Source of the DNA: Salinispora mooreana
Lineage (GTDB): Bacteria; Actinomycetota; Actinomycetes; Mycobacteriales; Micromonosporaceae
Length of the DNA: 64,000 nt
Direction: 5' to 3'
Assembly: GCF_000379065.1 (NCBI RefSeq)
Contig: NZ_KB900614.1
Span: 66,265 to 130,264, forward strand
Position 1 is the first letter of the stretch, and each line of letters begins with the position of its first letter. The notes under the pieces were generated by a model. It was not told where the DNA came from, did no database searches, and worked only from the letters and a program-made list of their open reading frames with translations. Made by a program: the position numbers and the translations under genes. Positions 24,153 to 33,034 of the stretch are shown here, in pieces.

Positions 24153-25856
24153 TCAGGACGCGTCGGCGTAGCACTCAACGGTGGAGAGATCGAGCGGGAA
24201 ACGCACCGGCGTCCGACCGAAGAGCAACGCGCTCGCCCGCTCCCCGCACCGGGTCACCGCCGCGGCCACCGCTGCGGCCCGCTCGACGCGACAGTGCACG
24301 ATCACCTCATCGTGCTGGAAGAAGACCAGCTCGGCATCGCTACCGGCCAACTCCCCCCGCAGCATGGCCAGCAGCGTCGCGGCCCACTCGGCGGCCGTGG
24401 CCTGGATGACGAAATTTCGGGTGAACCGGCCGCGCGCCCGAGCCCGCGCCGACCGACCGCCCTCGCCCCCGGCCGGGGACGGGGCCGCCTCGGCAAGGTC
24501 GACCGAGCCGGGTGGGCAGGTGCGGCCGAGCCAGGAGCGAACCAACTCGCCGGACTCCCCGCTGCGCGCGGCCGTCTCCACGTAGCCGAAGGCCGCCGGA
24601 TAGTTACGCCGCAACACCTCCAGCGCCGGTGCCGCCGAACCGCCGGTCTGCCCGTACATGGCGCCGAGTAACGCCACCTTGGCCCGCGCCCGGTCCCCGC
24701 CAAACGCGTCGGCGGCCAGAGCGGCGTACAGGTCGCCCGCCCGGGCCGCGGCGGCGAGGCGAGTGTCGCCGGAGACCGCCGCCAGGATCCGCGGCTCGAG
24801 CTGCCCCGCGTCGGCGACCACGAACGTCCAACCCGGATCCGCCACCACCGCCCGTCGGATCACCTTCGGGATCTGTAGCGCCCCACCACCTCGGGTCGCC
24901 CACCGGCCGGAGACCACACCGCCGGGTACGTACTCCGGGCGGAACCGACCATCCCGCACCCAGGCTTCCTGCCAGGCCCAGCCGTGCGCCGTCCAGATCC
25001 GGTAGAGCTCCTTGTACTCCAGGACCAGCGGCGCCGCGGGGTGGTCAACGCCGCGCAGCACCCAGGACCGGGTGTTCGGCACCTCCACCCCCGCCCGGGC
25101 GAACGCCCGCACCAGCTCCAGCGGCGAATCGACGTGCAGCCGCGGAACGTCGAAGGCGGCAGCGATCCGCGCGGCCAGCTCCGCCAGCCGACGCGGCAGC
25201 CCACCCACCGGGGAGGGGCCACCGAGCAGCTCGCCGAGGAGGGCGTCGTGCACGTCCACCCGCCACGGCAGCCCCGCCGCCCCCAACTCGACGGCGATCA
25301 ACGCCCCCGCTGACTCGGCCGCGACCAACAGCCGGAATCGGCCCGGATGCTCGGTGGCGGCGATCCGAGCGAGCTGGTCAGCGTAGACCCGGGTCAGGGC
25401 CGTGATCCCGGGACCCGGCGGAGCCGGCGGCGACTCGAAGAGCGCGCCCTGGCCGTGGCCCGGGGGCTCGGCCAACCGCGGCGGCGGATCGGGCGGCACC
25501 GGCGCACCGGTGAGCCGCGCCCAGGCGGCGGCGAAGGAACGCGGCTCACCCCAGCGGCCCGCGTGACCGAGGAGCAACGCCTCGGTCAGCTCGATGTCGT
25601 GGCAACGGTCAACCCGGACCCCGGCCCGCAGCAACCCGGGGTAGAGCGCCGCGCCGGACGCCCAGACCCAGCGGGGGCGCTCCCTTCGCTCGCGATCGGC
25701 CACCGCGAGCGCCAGGTCGGCGACCTGCTCCGGCGGCCCAATCGGCGCTCCGGCGGCGTCGAGCGGTTGCAGAACTCCCCCGCCGACGCCGGTGCCCGCC
25801 TCCGGAGCAGCGGGGAGTCGATGATCCGCACCCGCCACCACCGCCACCACCGCCAT
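24153..25856 (-). CDS. PolA-like 3'-5' exonuclease/DNA polymerase
   Basis: A 567-residue protein related to the exonuclease-like and polymerase domains of DNA polymerase I, without the 5'-nuclease domain. The N-terminal half holds a degenerate exonuclease-like region. The polymerase half carries motif A as VVADAGQLEPRIL (canonical DYSQIELR), an O-helix region RAKVALLGAMYGQTGG, and motif C as FFQHDEVIVHC (HDE intact). The palm aspartates are therefore present although motif A is altered. The ATG at 25856 is preferred over a TTG at 25907. It lies 98 bp downstream of ngcG on the same strand. It belongs to a known actinobacterial family; its job in DNA repair is not established here. Confidence 0.85.
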   Translation of the reverse strand: MAVVAVVAGADHRLPAAPEAGTGVGGGVLQPLDAAGAPIGPPEQVADLALAVADRERRERPRWVWASGAALYPGLLRAGVRVDRCHDIELTEALLLGHAGRWGEPRSFAAAWARLTGAPVPPDPPPRLAEPPGHGQGALFESPPAPPGPGITALTRVYADQLARIAATEHPGRFRLLVAAESAGALIAVELGAAGLPWRVDVHDALLGELLGGPSPVGGLPRRLAELAARIAAAFDVPRLHVDSPLELVRAFARAGVEVPNTRSWVLRGVDHPAAPLVLEYKELYRIWTAHGWAWQEAWVRDGRFRPEYVPGGVVSGRWATRGGGALQIPKVIRRAVVADPGWTFVVADAGQLEPRILAAVSGDTRLAAAARAGDLYAALAADAFGGDRARAKVALLGAMYGQTGGSAAPALEVLRRNYPAAFGYVETAARSGESGELVRSWLGRTCPPGSVDLAEAAPSPAGGEGGRSARARARGRFTRNFVIQATAAEWAATLLAMLRGELAGSDAELVFFQHDEVIVHCRVERAAAVAAAVTRCGERASALLFGRTPVRFPLDLSTVECYADAS

Positions 25857-25954
25857 GATCGCGATTCTGCCCGCCCGGTACGACAGAGCCCGGCAGCCCG
25901 GCAACAATCAGTCGCGAGGCTGGCCAGCAGCGGATCCGCCGGGCTGACGGCGGG

Positions 25955-26914
25955 CTACTTGCCGACGCCCGCGGTCAAGCCCGACTGCACCTGGCGCTGG
26001 AAGACGAGGTACACGATCAACACCGGCAACATCGCCATGGTGACCCCGGCGAAGAGGCCGGACCAGTCGGACTTGTATCCCTGATTGACCGACAGATCGA
26101 TCAGGCCCTGGGCGATGACCTGGTTCTTCGGCTCACCATCTACGGACTGCATCAGCAGCGTCGGCAGATACCACTGGTTCCACTGACCGAGCACGTTGAA
26201 GATACCGATGCTGATCAGGCCGGGCTTCGCCATCGGCAGCATCACGCTGAAGAACAGCCGGGTGTGTGAGGCCCCGTCAACCAGACCCGCCTCGGCGATC
26301 GCGTTCGGCAGGGTCCGGAAGAAGGAGTGCATGAAGAAGACCGTGAACGCCAGTGACCACGCCACGTACACCAGGATCAGCATCAGGTGCTTGTTCGGCC
26401 CGAGCGGCGGGAAGACCACCCCGGTGTTGAAGACGCCCTTGAACAGTGGAACGGCGGCGAGGTAGATCGGCAGGGTGAGGCCGGACAGGAACATGTAGTA
26501 GATCAGTCGGTTGCCGGGGAACTCGTAGCGCGCCAGCACGTACGCGGCCATCGAGCCGAGCAGCATGGTCAGCGTGACGCTGCCGGCCAGCACGAGCACG
26601 GTGTTGAGGAAGAAGTCACCGAGCTGCCCCTCGGTCCAGGCCCGGCCGAAGTTCTCCCAGCGCAGCGTCTCCGGGATCAGCGACAGCGGCTGCCGGATGA
26701 CCTCCGCGTCGCTTTTCAGAGCCGACATGACCACCCAGATCAGCGGGTAGACGACCATGATCGCCCAGACCAGCAGGAACAGGTGGGAGAAGCCGTTGAA
26801 GACCTGCGTGCCGGGCCGCCGGCCGCCGGGCCCAAAGCGACGGGCCGACGTGGGGCGGGCCGGCGGAACGAGATCCGGCCCGACGGGACCGGGGTCATGG
26901 GTCACCGTACTCAT
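25955..26914 (-). CDS. ngcG: GlcNAc/chitobiose ABC permease NgcG
   Basis: The second inner-membrane subunit of a CUT1 sugar importer, 319 residues, with six helices. The conserved EAA loop is seen as EAGLVDGASHTRLFFSVMLP at about 215-234. The ATG at 26914 with GAGGAG upstream is preferred over a TTG at 26935 that would overlap ngcF. It is MalG-like and lies third in the ngcE-ngcF-ngcG order, which with the NgcE type suggests import of N-acetylglucosamine and N,N'-diacetylchitobiose. No ATPase gene is present; such importers usually share MsiK encoded elsewhere. Confidence 0.88.
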   Translation of the reverse strand: MSTVTHDPGPVGPDLVPPARPTSARRFGPGGRRPGTQVFNGFSHLFLLVWAIMVVYPLIWVVMSALKSDAEVIRQPLSLIPETLRWENFGRAWTEGQLGDFFLNTVLVLAGSVTLTMLLGSMAAYVLARYEFPGNRLIYYMFLSGLTLPIYLAAVPLFKGVFNTGVVFPPLGPNKHLMLILVYVAWSLAFTVFFMHSFFRTLPNAIAEAGLVDGASHTRLFFSVMLPMAKPGLISIGIFNVLGQWNQWYLPTLLMQSVDGEPKNQVIAQGLIDLSVNQGYKSDWSGLFAGVTMAMLPVLIVYLVFQRQVQSGLTAGVGK

Positions 26915-26924
26915 CGTCGACTCC

Positions 26925-27875
26925 TCAGTACTCAATCCGCTCGCGGCGGGTGATCCTCAGCTGCGCCGCGGCCAGCAGGATCGTGAAGATCGCCAATGCC
27001 ACGCCCATCGCGCAGGCGTAGCCGAACTGGCCCTTCTGGAAGGCGGTGAAGTTGAGCACCGACGCGAAAATCTCGCTGGCGTGGTTCGGGCCGCCCTGGC
27101 TGGGCGTCATCACGAAGACCAGGGCGTACATGTCCAGGGCGATGAAGCCCAGATAGATCCAGGCCACCGAGACGGTGTCCCGCAGCAGCGGCAGCGTGAC
27201 CCGGAAGAAGGTGTGGAACCGTCCGGCGCCGTCGAGAATGGCCGCCTCGAAGACGTCCTTCGGAATCGACTGCATCGCCGCCGAGAAGAGCACCATGTAG
27301 AAGCCGGCGCCGCTCCAGACCGCGATCAGCAGCAGCCACCAGAGCACCGCGGGGACGCCGAGGAAGGGCTCCGGGTCGTTGGTGAACGCGATCGGGTTCT
27401 CCGGGTCGACCAGCCCGATCTTCATCAACACGCCGTTGATCAGGCCCAGCTCGTCGGCCCGGTAGATCTGCTGCCACATGACGGCGACGACAACCAGGGA
27501 CAGCACCTGCGGGAAGAAGAAAATAACCTTGTAGAGACCGGAGCCGAAGACACCCCGGATGCCGGCCCTGTCCTCGCGGCCGCCCACGTTGAGCAGAAAC
27601 GCGAGGAACAGGGCCAGCGCGATCGTGAACAGCGGCACGGTGACCAGGAAGAAGACGTTGTGCCAGAAGGCCTTCCTGATCAGCTCGTCGGAGAAGAGCC
27701 GGATGTAGTTCTCCAGCCCGACAAACTGCTGCCGGTCGGAGTAGCCACCCCAGTCGGTCACCGAGTAGCCAGCCGCCTGGGCGAAGGGCCAGATCACGTA
27801 GAAGAGGTAGAGCGCGACCGGCAGGGCCAGGAAGCCCGTGACGAAACGCGCGACACCGTGCCGCATGGAACTCAC
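26925..27875 (-). CDS. ngcF: GlcNAc/chitobiose ABC permease NgcF
   Basis: The first permease subunit of the importer (316 residues, MalF/CUT1 type) with six helices. An extended periplasmic loop holds DELGLINGVLMKIGLVDPENP, and the EAA loop reads FEAAILDGAGRFHTFFRVTLP. The GTG start at 27875 follows CGGAGG closely; an in-frame ATG at codon 4 is an alternative. Gaps of 14 bp to ngcE and 10 bp to ngcG place all three in one operon. Confidence 0.88.
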   Translation of the reverse strand: MSSMRHGVARFVTGFLALPVALYLFYVIWPFAQAAGYSVTDWGGYSDRQQFVGLENYIRLFSDELIRKAFWHNVFFLVTVPLFTIALALFLAFLLNVGGREDRAGIRGVFGSGLYKVIFFFPQVLSLVVVAVMWQQIYRADELGLINGVLMKIGLVDPENPIAFTNDPEPFLGVPAVLWWLLLIAVWSGAGFYMVLFSAAMQSIPKDVFEAAILDGAGRFHTFFRVTLPLLRDTVSVAWIYLGFIALDMYALVFVMTPSQGGPNHASEIFASVLNFTAFQKGQFGYACAMGVALAIFTILLAAAQLRITRRERIEY

Positions 27876-27889
27876 TGCCTCCGTTCGGG

Positions 27890-29293
27890 TCAGGCGGAGC
27901 GGGTCTGCTTCTTGATCGACGAGTCACTGGCGACCTTGTTGGCGGCGCCCTGCATCCCGTCAACGAACTGCTGGGCGGTCAGCCGGCCGGCCATCAACTC
28001 CGCGGAGAGGTTCTGGCTCTCCTTGTCCAGGTCGGCGTAGAAGTTCCAGAACTTGACCGAGACGAGATCCTGCGGAGCGTTGCTCATCAGCTCGTTGGCG
28101 CTGGCCAACGCCGAGTCCTGGACGTTGTCCCCGGAGCCCCTGGTGGAGGCGAGCGATGTGGTCAGCTCGGCGAACCTCGCCGAGCCCTCCTTGGAGAGCA
28201 CCGCCCGCAGGAACTCCTTGGCGGCGGCCTTGTTCGGCGCCTTCGACGGCACGACGATGCCCTCGCCCGCACCGGCGTAGACGTCGTTCGGCGCCTTGTC
28301 GCCCGCCCCCAGGCTCCAGTAGTCCGACAGCTTCATCTCGAAGCCCGGGGGAATGGTCTCCGCCATCTCGTTCTTGAGCCAGGTGCCGACCTGGATGAAG
28401 GCGGCCTTGCCATCGAGCCACGCCTGCTGCGACTGGGTGTGGTCGAGCTGGCCGGGGAGGAGCAGCTTGTCCTTGACCAGCTTCTCCCACGCCTCCAGGG
28501 CCGGCAGCACCCCGTCGGCCTTCCAGGCGTTCTCCTTGAGGTTGTCAATGTCGATCACGGCCTGCCTGCCGGCGGACTTCCAGATCGTCGCCATCAGCGC
28601 CCAGCGCGGATAGTAGCCATGCACCGCGTCGTAGACGTACGGGGCCATGCCCCTCGCCTTGATCTTCGGCGCGAGGGCGAAGAACTCGTCGAAGGTCTTC
28701 GGCGGCTGCCAACCCTCCTTCTCGAAGAGTGCGGCGTTGTACCAGTTCCCCCAGACCGTGTACGCGACGTTCACCACGTAGAACTTGCCCTGGTAGGTGC
28801 CGTCGTTGACGGTCCCCGGCAGCAGGGTGTCCGCCACCGTGCCCTCGCTGTCCCATGCCGGTGCGGCGAGCAGATCCTCCAGCGGCTCGATCGCGCCCTC
28901 GTTGACCAGGGTGCTGATGTCCATCAAGTCGGCACCGGAGTTCATGACGACGTCGCTGGGCCGGGTCGCCATCTTCGGCTGCTCTTCGGTCTTGATCTTC
29001 TGGGTCGAGGACATGTTGACCGTGACGTTCGGGCGCTTGGCCTTGAAGATGGCCTCGTCCTCCTTGGCCCACTGGTCGCCCAGCCCGCCGTTGAAGATGA
29101 CCACCCTGACCGAGCTGCCGTCCCGGACGCCGAATGGGTTGTCCTTGCTCTTCTCGGCGTCGGAGCTCTGCTCCTGGGCCGGCTCACTGCCGGCACAGGC
29201 ACTGAGCAGGCCGGCAGCCGGGATGGTCAGCAGACCCGCGGCGGCGGCACGACGCAGCAGGGCCCGGCGGTTGAGATCGGGGGTAGCGGACAT
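27890..29293 (-). CDS. ngcE: GlcNAc/chitobiose-binding lipoprotein NgcE
   Basis: The solute-binding subunit (467 residues) of the chitin-sugar importer. The N-terminus has a twin-arginine start (NRRALLRRAAAAGL) and the lipobox LLSACAG, so it is a Tat-type lipoprotein on the outer face of the membrane. The mature start KDNPFGV...VVIFNGGLGDQWAKEDEAIF is characteristic of NgcE-type binding proteins. Aromatic residues such as WGNWYNAALF and WYLL-like clusters suit sugar stacking. GGGAGAGTCGC precedes the ATG. It lies ten bases after a 32-codon ORF that links it to the rpiR gene. Confidence 0.9.
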   Translation of the reverse strand: MSATPDLNRRALLRRAAAAGLLTIPAAGLLSACAGSEPAQEQSSDAEKSKDNPFGVRDGSSVRVVIFNGGLGDQWAKEDEAIFKAKRPNVTVNMSSTQKIKTEEQPKMATRPSDVVMNSGADLMDISTLVNEGAIEPLEDLLAAPAWDSEGTVADTLLPGTVNDGTYQGKFYVVNVAYTVWGNWYNAALFEKEGWQPPKTFDEFFALAPKIKARGMAPYVYDAVHGYYPRWALMATIWKSAGRQAVIDIDNLKENAWKADGVLPALEAWEKLVKDKLLLPGQLDHTQSQQAWLDGKAAFIQVGTWLKNEMAETIPPGFEMKLSDYWSLGAGDKAPNDVYAGAGEGIVVPSKAPNKAAAKEFLRAVLSKEGSARFAELTTSLASTRGSGDNVQDSALASANELMSNAPQDLVSVKFWNFYADLDKESQNLSAELMAGRLTAQQFVDGMQGAANKVASDSSIKKQTRSA

Positions 29294-29303
29294 GCGACTC
29301 TCC

Positions 29304-29402
29304 CTAGCGGTAGATCGGGGGTACCACTGCGGACTGGTGAATCCGTCGTACGACCTCGGCGGTCAGCGGGACCGCTTCGGCGTACCGAGGTGGGCTGATC
29401 AT
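29304..29402 (-). CDS. 32-aa micro-ORF between rpiR and ngcE
   Basis: The ATG at 29402 overlaps the rpiR stop codon as ATGA, and the TAG ends ten bases before the ngcE start. The peptide begins MISPPRYAEAVPLTAEVV and ends in PPIYR; it has no membrane segment. Its exact fit between two genes and translational coupling to rpiR suggest a translated product or a coupling device, not idle spacer. I do not recognise the family. Confidence 0.5.
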   Translation of the reverse strand: MISPPRYAEAVPLTAEVVRRIHQSAVVPPIYR

Positions 29403-30361
29403 GAGCTGGCCTCCTTCGCCGCCTTGTGCCCCGCAACGGCCTGGGCGGTACGTCGCAGGGCCGCGTGGGCTCGGTCGTGGGTGCGCTGGGCGACAGCGAT
29501 GTAGAGCAGGTCGAGTACGACCAGCTGGGGGTGCCGGGCGGACAGCGCGTCGGGGCGGAAGGTGGTGGCACCGCTGGCGGTGAGCAGCACGATCTCCGCC
29601 AGCTCGGCCAGCGGCGAGCGGGCGAAGCCGGTCACCGCGACGGTGGTCGCGCCGCGGCTGCCGGCCTCCGCCAGCATCTCGATGGTTTCCCGGGTCCGAC
29701 CGCCGTGCGAGACGCCGAGCGCGACATCGCCGGCCCCCAACAGGGCCGCCGAGGCCAGCCCTTCGTGCACGTCGTTCCAGGCCCAGGCGGCGACTCCGAT
29801 GCGGTGGAGCATGAACTGCATCTCCTCGCCGACCAGGGCGCTGCCACTGGCGCCGAAGATGTTCACCCGGCCCGCGCCGGCGATCGCCGCGGCGGCCCGC
29901 TCCACCTCGGCGAGGTCGAGCAGGGCGGCGGTGTCGTGCATCGCCCGGGTGTCGGCGGCGATGATCTGTTCGAGCACCCGGCGCAGCGGATCTCCGGGCT
30001 GAATCTCGCGGCCGATGTCGACGGTCCAACCGGCCAGGCGGGCCCGGCCGCTCTCGGCGGCGATGCCGAGCCGGAGGTCCGCATACCCCTCGAAGCCCAT
30101 CGCTCGGCAGAAACGGGTGATGGTGGCCGGGGAGGTGCCACTGCCCTCGGCCAGCTCGACGATGGTGGCGCGGGTGACGGCCTCCGGGTCGCTGAGCACG
30201 TGTTCGGCGACCCGGCGCAGGGCCCCGGTCAGGTCGCTCACCCCGGCCCGGACCCGGGCCAGCACGCCGTCGGCCGCATCGGCACGGACGCCACGGCGGT
30301 CGAACCCGTCGGCGTCGGCCACCGCGGTCTCCGTGGCAGCGCCCACCTCGTGATCAACCAT
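29399..30361 (-). CDS. RpiR/MurR-family regulator
   Basis: A 320-residue repressor-type regulator. The N-terminal HTH_6 domain (about 35-110) contains ELAEGSGTSPATITRFCRAMGFEGYADLR. A SIS sugar-phosphate domain (about 135-275) contains VNIFGASGSALVGEEMQFML and GVSHGGRTRETIEML. SIS domains in this family sense phosphorylated sugars such as GlcNAc-6-P or MurNAc-6-P. The ATG at 30361 follows GGAAAGAG; a TTG six codons earlier lacks support. It heads the operon with the chitobiose importer and an inverted repeat lies just upstream. Confidence 0.9.
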   Translation of the reverse strand: MVDHEVGAATETAVADADGFDRRGVRADAADGVLARVRAGVSDLTGALRRVAEHVLSDPEAVTRATIVELAEGSGTSPATITRFCRAMGFEGYADLRLGIAAESGRARLAGWTVDIGREIQPGDPLRRVLEQIIAADTRAMHDTAALLDLAEVERAAAAIAGAGRVNIFGASGSALVGEEMQFMLHRIGVAAWAWNDVHEGLASAALLGAGDVALGVSHGGRTRETIEMLAEAGSRGATTVAVTGFARSPLAELAEIVLLTASGATTFRPDALSARHPQLVVLDLLYIAVAQRTHDRAHAALRRTAQAVAGHKAAKEASS

Positions 30362-30385
30362 CCGAGACTCTTTCCGCAAAGAATG

Positions 30386-30400
30386 TTTACTGTTGGTAAA
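30386..30400. promoter_or_regulatory. Inverted repeat upstream of rpiR
   Basis: TTTAC-TGTTG-GTAAA is a perfect 5-bp inverted repeat 25 bp before the rpiR start, in an AT-rich promoter-like patch. A second AT palindrome, GTTTTCAAAAC, lies at 30443-30453. These are candidate sites for autoregulation by the RpiR-type protein. Confidence 0.45.
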
Positions 30401-30895
30401 AGTTCTTACTGAACCCCCCGTCCTGTCAAGACCATGGATGAAGTTTTCAAAACGTTATCTTTGGGCCGACCCCAGCCGAGGCAGCGAAACCCGTCCGGCA
30501 ACCGGCACTGACCAGCGCGAGAACACACCCGGGCAGATCAGCCGAGGCTTGACCGTTCTAGGCCCTAAGACCGACTTTGGGTGGTTGATCCCTAATTTGG
30601 GGTGTGGTCGGGGGCATGGTGGTGGTGGAATCTCGGTGGGCGTGGGGGCGTTACACCCTGCGTACGGCCGTGGAGGTGCCCCGCTCGGGCGGGTGACGCC
30701 GGGCATGGGCCGCCGGGAATGATGGTGGCCGGTCGGTCGTTACATCTGGACCCGGCGCCGTGCGTGTGGCCCGCTTGTGAGGCCCGCGGTCGCCGACCTC
30801 TTCCCCTTAGTTTCGTTGAGCGCCGGACGGTGCTCGCACCCACCCCGAACCCCCTTCGGGTGTGGGGTGTCGACCCCCGAATGGAGCAATCCCTG
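30401..30895. other. Intergenic spacer with divergent promoters
   Basis: The 495-bp spacer separates the chitobiose operon (minus) from the lysozyme-fold gene (plus). The left part is AT-richer and promoter-like (GTTTTCAAAAC at 30443-30453). The right 200 bp should form a long 5' leader with a hairpin at 30839-30866. I looked for the c-di-AMP (ydaO) riboswitch that often precedes actinobacterial wall-lytic genes and did not find its conserved blocks. Confidence 0.45.
30839..30866 (+). promoter_or_regulatory. 5' leader hairpin
   Basis: CCCGAA at 30844-30849 pairs with TTCGGG at 30855-30860 around a five-C loop, extended by five more pairs across one bulged T. It ends 29 nt before the start codon at 30896 and could influence translation or message stability. 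Confidence 0.4.
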
Positions 30896-31477
30896 ATGAA
30901 CACGATTCTGCGTCGTAGCGTGCTGGGTATCGCTGGTCTGGCCCTGTCCACCGGTGTCGTCGCCGGCCCGCTGGCCACCCTCACCGACCCCACCCCCGCC
31001 TCGGCCGCGGCTGTGGTGCGGGCGGAGAAGCCGGACATGGGCACGCTGATCCCGCACGGCACCCAGGGCACACAGTCGCGCATCGCCCTGGGCGATGAGC
31101 AGGTGTCGAACGTGAAGGCCATCATCGAGGCCACCAAGGCCGCCGGGATGGACGAGCGGGCCGCCGTGGTCGCGATCGCCACCAGTTTGCAGGAGTCGAA
31201 GCTGGAGAACCTGGGCCACCTGGGCGCGCGTAACGACCACGACTCGCAGGGCCTGTTCCAGCAGCGCCCGTCCAGTGGTTGGGGCACGGTGGAGCAGATC
31301 ACCGACCCCGCCTACTCCACCACCGCCTTCCTCAACGGCCTCAAGCAGGTCGAGGGCTGGCAGGACATGCCGTTGACCGAGGCCGCGCAGACCGTGCAGG
31401 TGTCGGCATACCCGTTCCACTACGCCCAGTGGGAGACCCAGGCCGCCGACCTCGTCGCCGAACACTGGACCAGCTAA
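30896..31477 (+). CDS. Secreted lysozyme-fold protein
   Basis: A 193-residue exported protein, probably acting on peptidoglycan. The signal peptide (MNTILRRSVLGIAGLALSTGVVAGP...ASA) is followed by a domain with AIATSLQESKLENLGHLGARNDHDSQGLFQQRPSSGWG. In lytic-transglycosylase-like folds the Glu of SLQES would be the catalytic acid, and the SQGLFQQRP segment is widespread in actinobacterial secreted wall proteins. The ATG at 30896 has GGAG upstream. A terminator follows. It has no partner genes. Confidence 0.78.
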   Translation: MNTILRRSVLGIAGLALSTGVVAGPLATLTDPTPASAAAVVRAEKPDMGTLIPHGTQGTQSRIALGDEQVSNVKAIIEATKAAGMDERAAVVAIATSLQESKLENLGHLGARNDHDSQGLFQQRPSSGWGTVEQITDPAYSTTAFLNGLKQVEGWQDMPLTEAAQTVQVSAYPFHYAQWETQAADLVAEHWTS

Positions 31478-31525
31478 CCCACCCGCACCACACACACGAC
31501 CCAACCCACACAAGGGAGAACGAAA

Positions 31526-31563
31526 CTGGTGGCCGGCACCCGAACCAGGGCGCCGGCCACCAG
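31526..31563 (+). terminator. Hairpin terminator
   Basis: A perfect 12-bp stem (CTGGTGGCCGGC with GCCGGCCACCAG) with a 14-nt loop, 48 bp after the lysozyme-fold gene. Confidence 0.88.
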
Positions 31564-31618
31564 CCATGTCTGGGCGAACACCGACCGGTGAGCAGCACCG
31601 TCCCCTACGCTTGCGCTC

Positions 31619-33034
31619 ATGGGCCGCCTGCGCCGACTCGCCGAGGCGACACCGGCGAGCCGGAACCGCTACCTCGACCTACTCCGGGCCCTCGCCATCA
31701 TCATGGTCGTTCTCGGTCACTGGAGCGTCGTCTCCATCGGGTACGACGCCTCCGGGCAACCCACCGCGCGCTCCGCGCTGCCCGACCTACCCTGGGCCTA
31801 CCCCCTGACCTGGGCGGTCCAGGTCATGCCGATCTTCTTCCTGGTCGGTGGGTACGCGAACGCCGCGTCCCTGACCTCGCACCGCCGTCGGGGCGGTGAC
31901 GCCACCGGCTGGCTACTCGGCCGCAGTGCCCGCCTGCTCCGGCCCACCAGCGTGCTGCTGCTCGTCCTCGCCGCCGCCGGCCTCGCCGCCCGGCTCGGCG
32001 GTGCCGACCCGTCGTTGACCCGGACCGTGGTCTACTTCGCCACCATCCCGCTGTGGTTCCTCGCCGCGTACCTCCTCGTGGTGCCACTGACCCCGGTGAT
32101 GTACGCGCTGCACCGGCGCTACGGGCTACTCGTACCGGTAGCGCTGGCCATCCTGGTCGCGGCGGGCGACCTGACTCGCGGACTTGACCTGGACGACGCC
32201 GCCCTGCCGAACTATCTCTTCGGCTGGCTGGCCATTCACCAGCTCGGCTTCGCCTGGTACGACGCGGACAAGAAAGACGCTGACACGACGGCTCCGCGCA
32301 GCCGCTCGGGTGGGCTTCGAACCCGACGGCTGCCGCTGTCCCGGCGGGCCGGGTGGACGGCGTTGCTCGGCGGGCTGGCGGTGGCGGTGCTGCTGACCGG
32401 CCCCGGCCCGTACCCGGTCAGCATGATCAATATCCCGGGTGAGCGGCTGAACAACGCCGCCCCGCCCAGCCTCGCGCTGCTGGCGGTGAGCACCGCACAA
32501 CTTGGGCTCCTCCTGCTGCTGCGCGGGCCGGCGCAGCGCTGGCTGCGCCGTGACCGCCCCTGGATGGCGGTGATCGCGGTGAACAGCGTCGTACTGACGG
32601 TCTTCCTGTGGCACCTGAGCGCGGCGATCCTGGCGATCGGCGCCCTGGACGCGGTGGGGTTGCTGCCAACCCCGGCCCCCGGCACGGCCGCCTGGCTGGC
32701 CTGGCGGATTCCCTGGGTGCTGATCCTCGGTGTGCTGCTGGCCGTTCTGGTCGCCATCTTCGGTCCGATCGAGGCGCGCACCGGCCGCCCCCCGGCCGCC
32801 CGAGAGCCCTTCCCGCCATCGGACGACCGGGCGGAGCACCGCTGGCGGGCCACCGGCAGCAGCGTGCTCGCTGTCGTCGCCTTCTTCGCCGTCGTTGCCG
32901 CGCTCGTGATCAACGCGACCGCCCCACGGGACGCCCCGCTGCTGCTCGGGCTGCCCGTCCCGGCGCTGGTGGCCTACCTGGCCGGGGCGGGCACCCTGCG
33001 GGTACTCAGGTCTGGATGGGGAACCCGAGGTTGA
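31619..33034 (+). CDS. Membrane acyltransferase (acyltransferase-3 family)
   Basis: A 471-residue integral membrane O-acyltransferase of the PF01757 type, which transfers acyl groups to sugars or lipids at the cell surface. The catalytic start RNRYLDLLRALAIIMVVLGHW contains the conserved R/D...H pattern, and PIFFLVGGYANA follows. About ten hydrophobic segments are readable. A polar cytoplasmic insert (DADKKDADTTAPRSRS) interrupts the middle, and an extra two helices end the protein. The last 29 bp overlap the convergent mmsA gene. The acceptor is unknown. Confidence 0.85.
   Translation: MGRLRRLAEATPASRNRYLDLLRALAIIMVVLGHWSVVSIGYDASGQPTARSALPDLPWAYPLTWAVQVMPIFFLVGGYANAASLTSHRRRGGDATGWLLGRSARLLRPTSVLLLVLAAAGLAARLGGADPSLTRTVVYFATIPLWFLAAYLLVVPLTPVMYALHRRYGLLVPVALAILVAAGDLTRGLDLDDAALPNYLFGWLAIHQLGFAWYDADKKDADTTAPRSRSGGLRTRRLPLSRRAGWTALLGGLAVAVLLTGPGPYPVSMINIPGERLNNAAPPSLALLAVSTAQLGLLLLLRGPAQRWLRRDRPWMAVIAVNSVVLTVFLWHLSAAILAIGALDAVGLLPTPAPGTAAWLAWRIPWVLILGVLLAVLVAIFGPIEARTGRPPAAREPFPPSDDRAEHRWRATGSSVLAVVAFFAVVAALVINATAPRDAPLLLGLPVPALVAYLAGAGTLRVLRSGWGTRG

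Noticed and set aside
30601..30895. c-di-AMP (ydaO) riboswitch upstream of the lysozyme-fold gene
   Set aside because: The conserved ydaO blocks (such as GGGGTGAA and CGTCAGCTAACCC-like) are not present.
33006..33034. Special regulation through convergent gene overlap (acyltransferase/mmsA), also at 48110-48141
   Set aside because: Short convergent overlaps are frequent in compact actinobacterial genomes; nothing further points to function.
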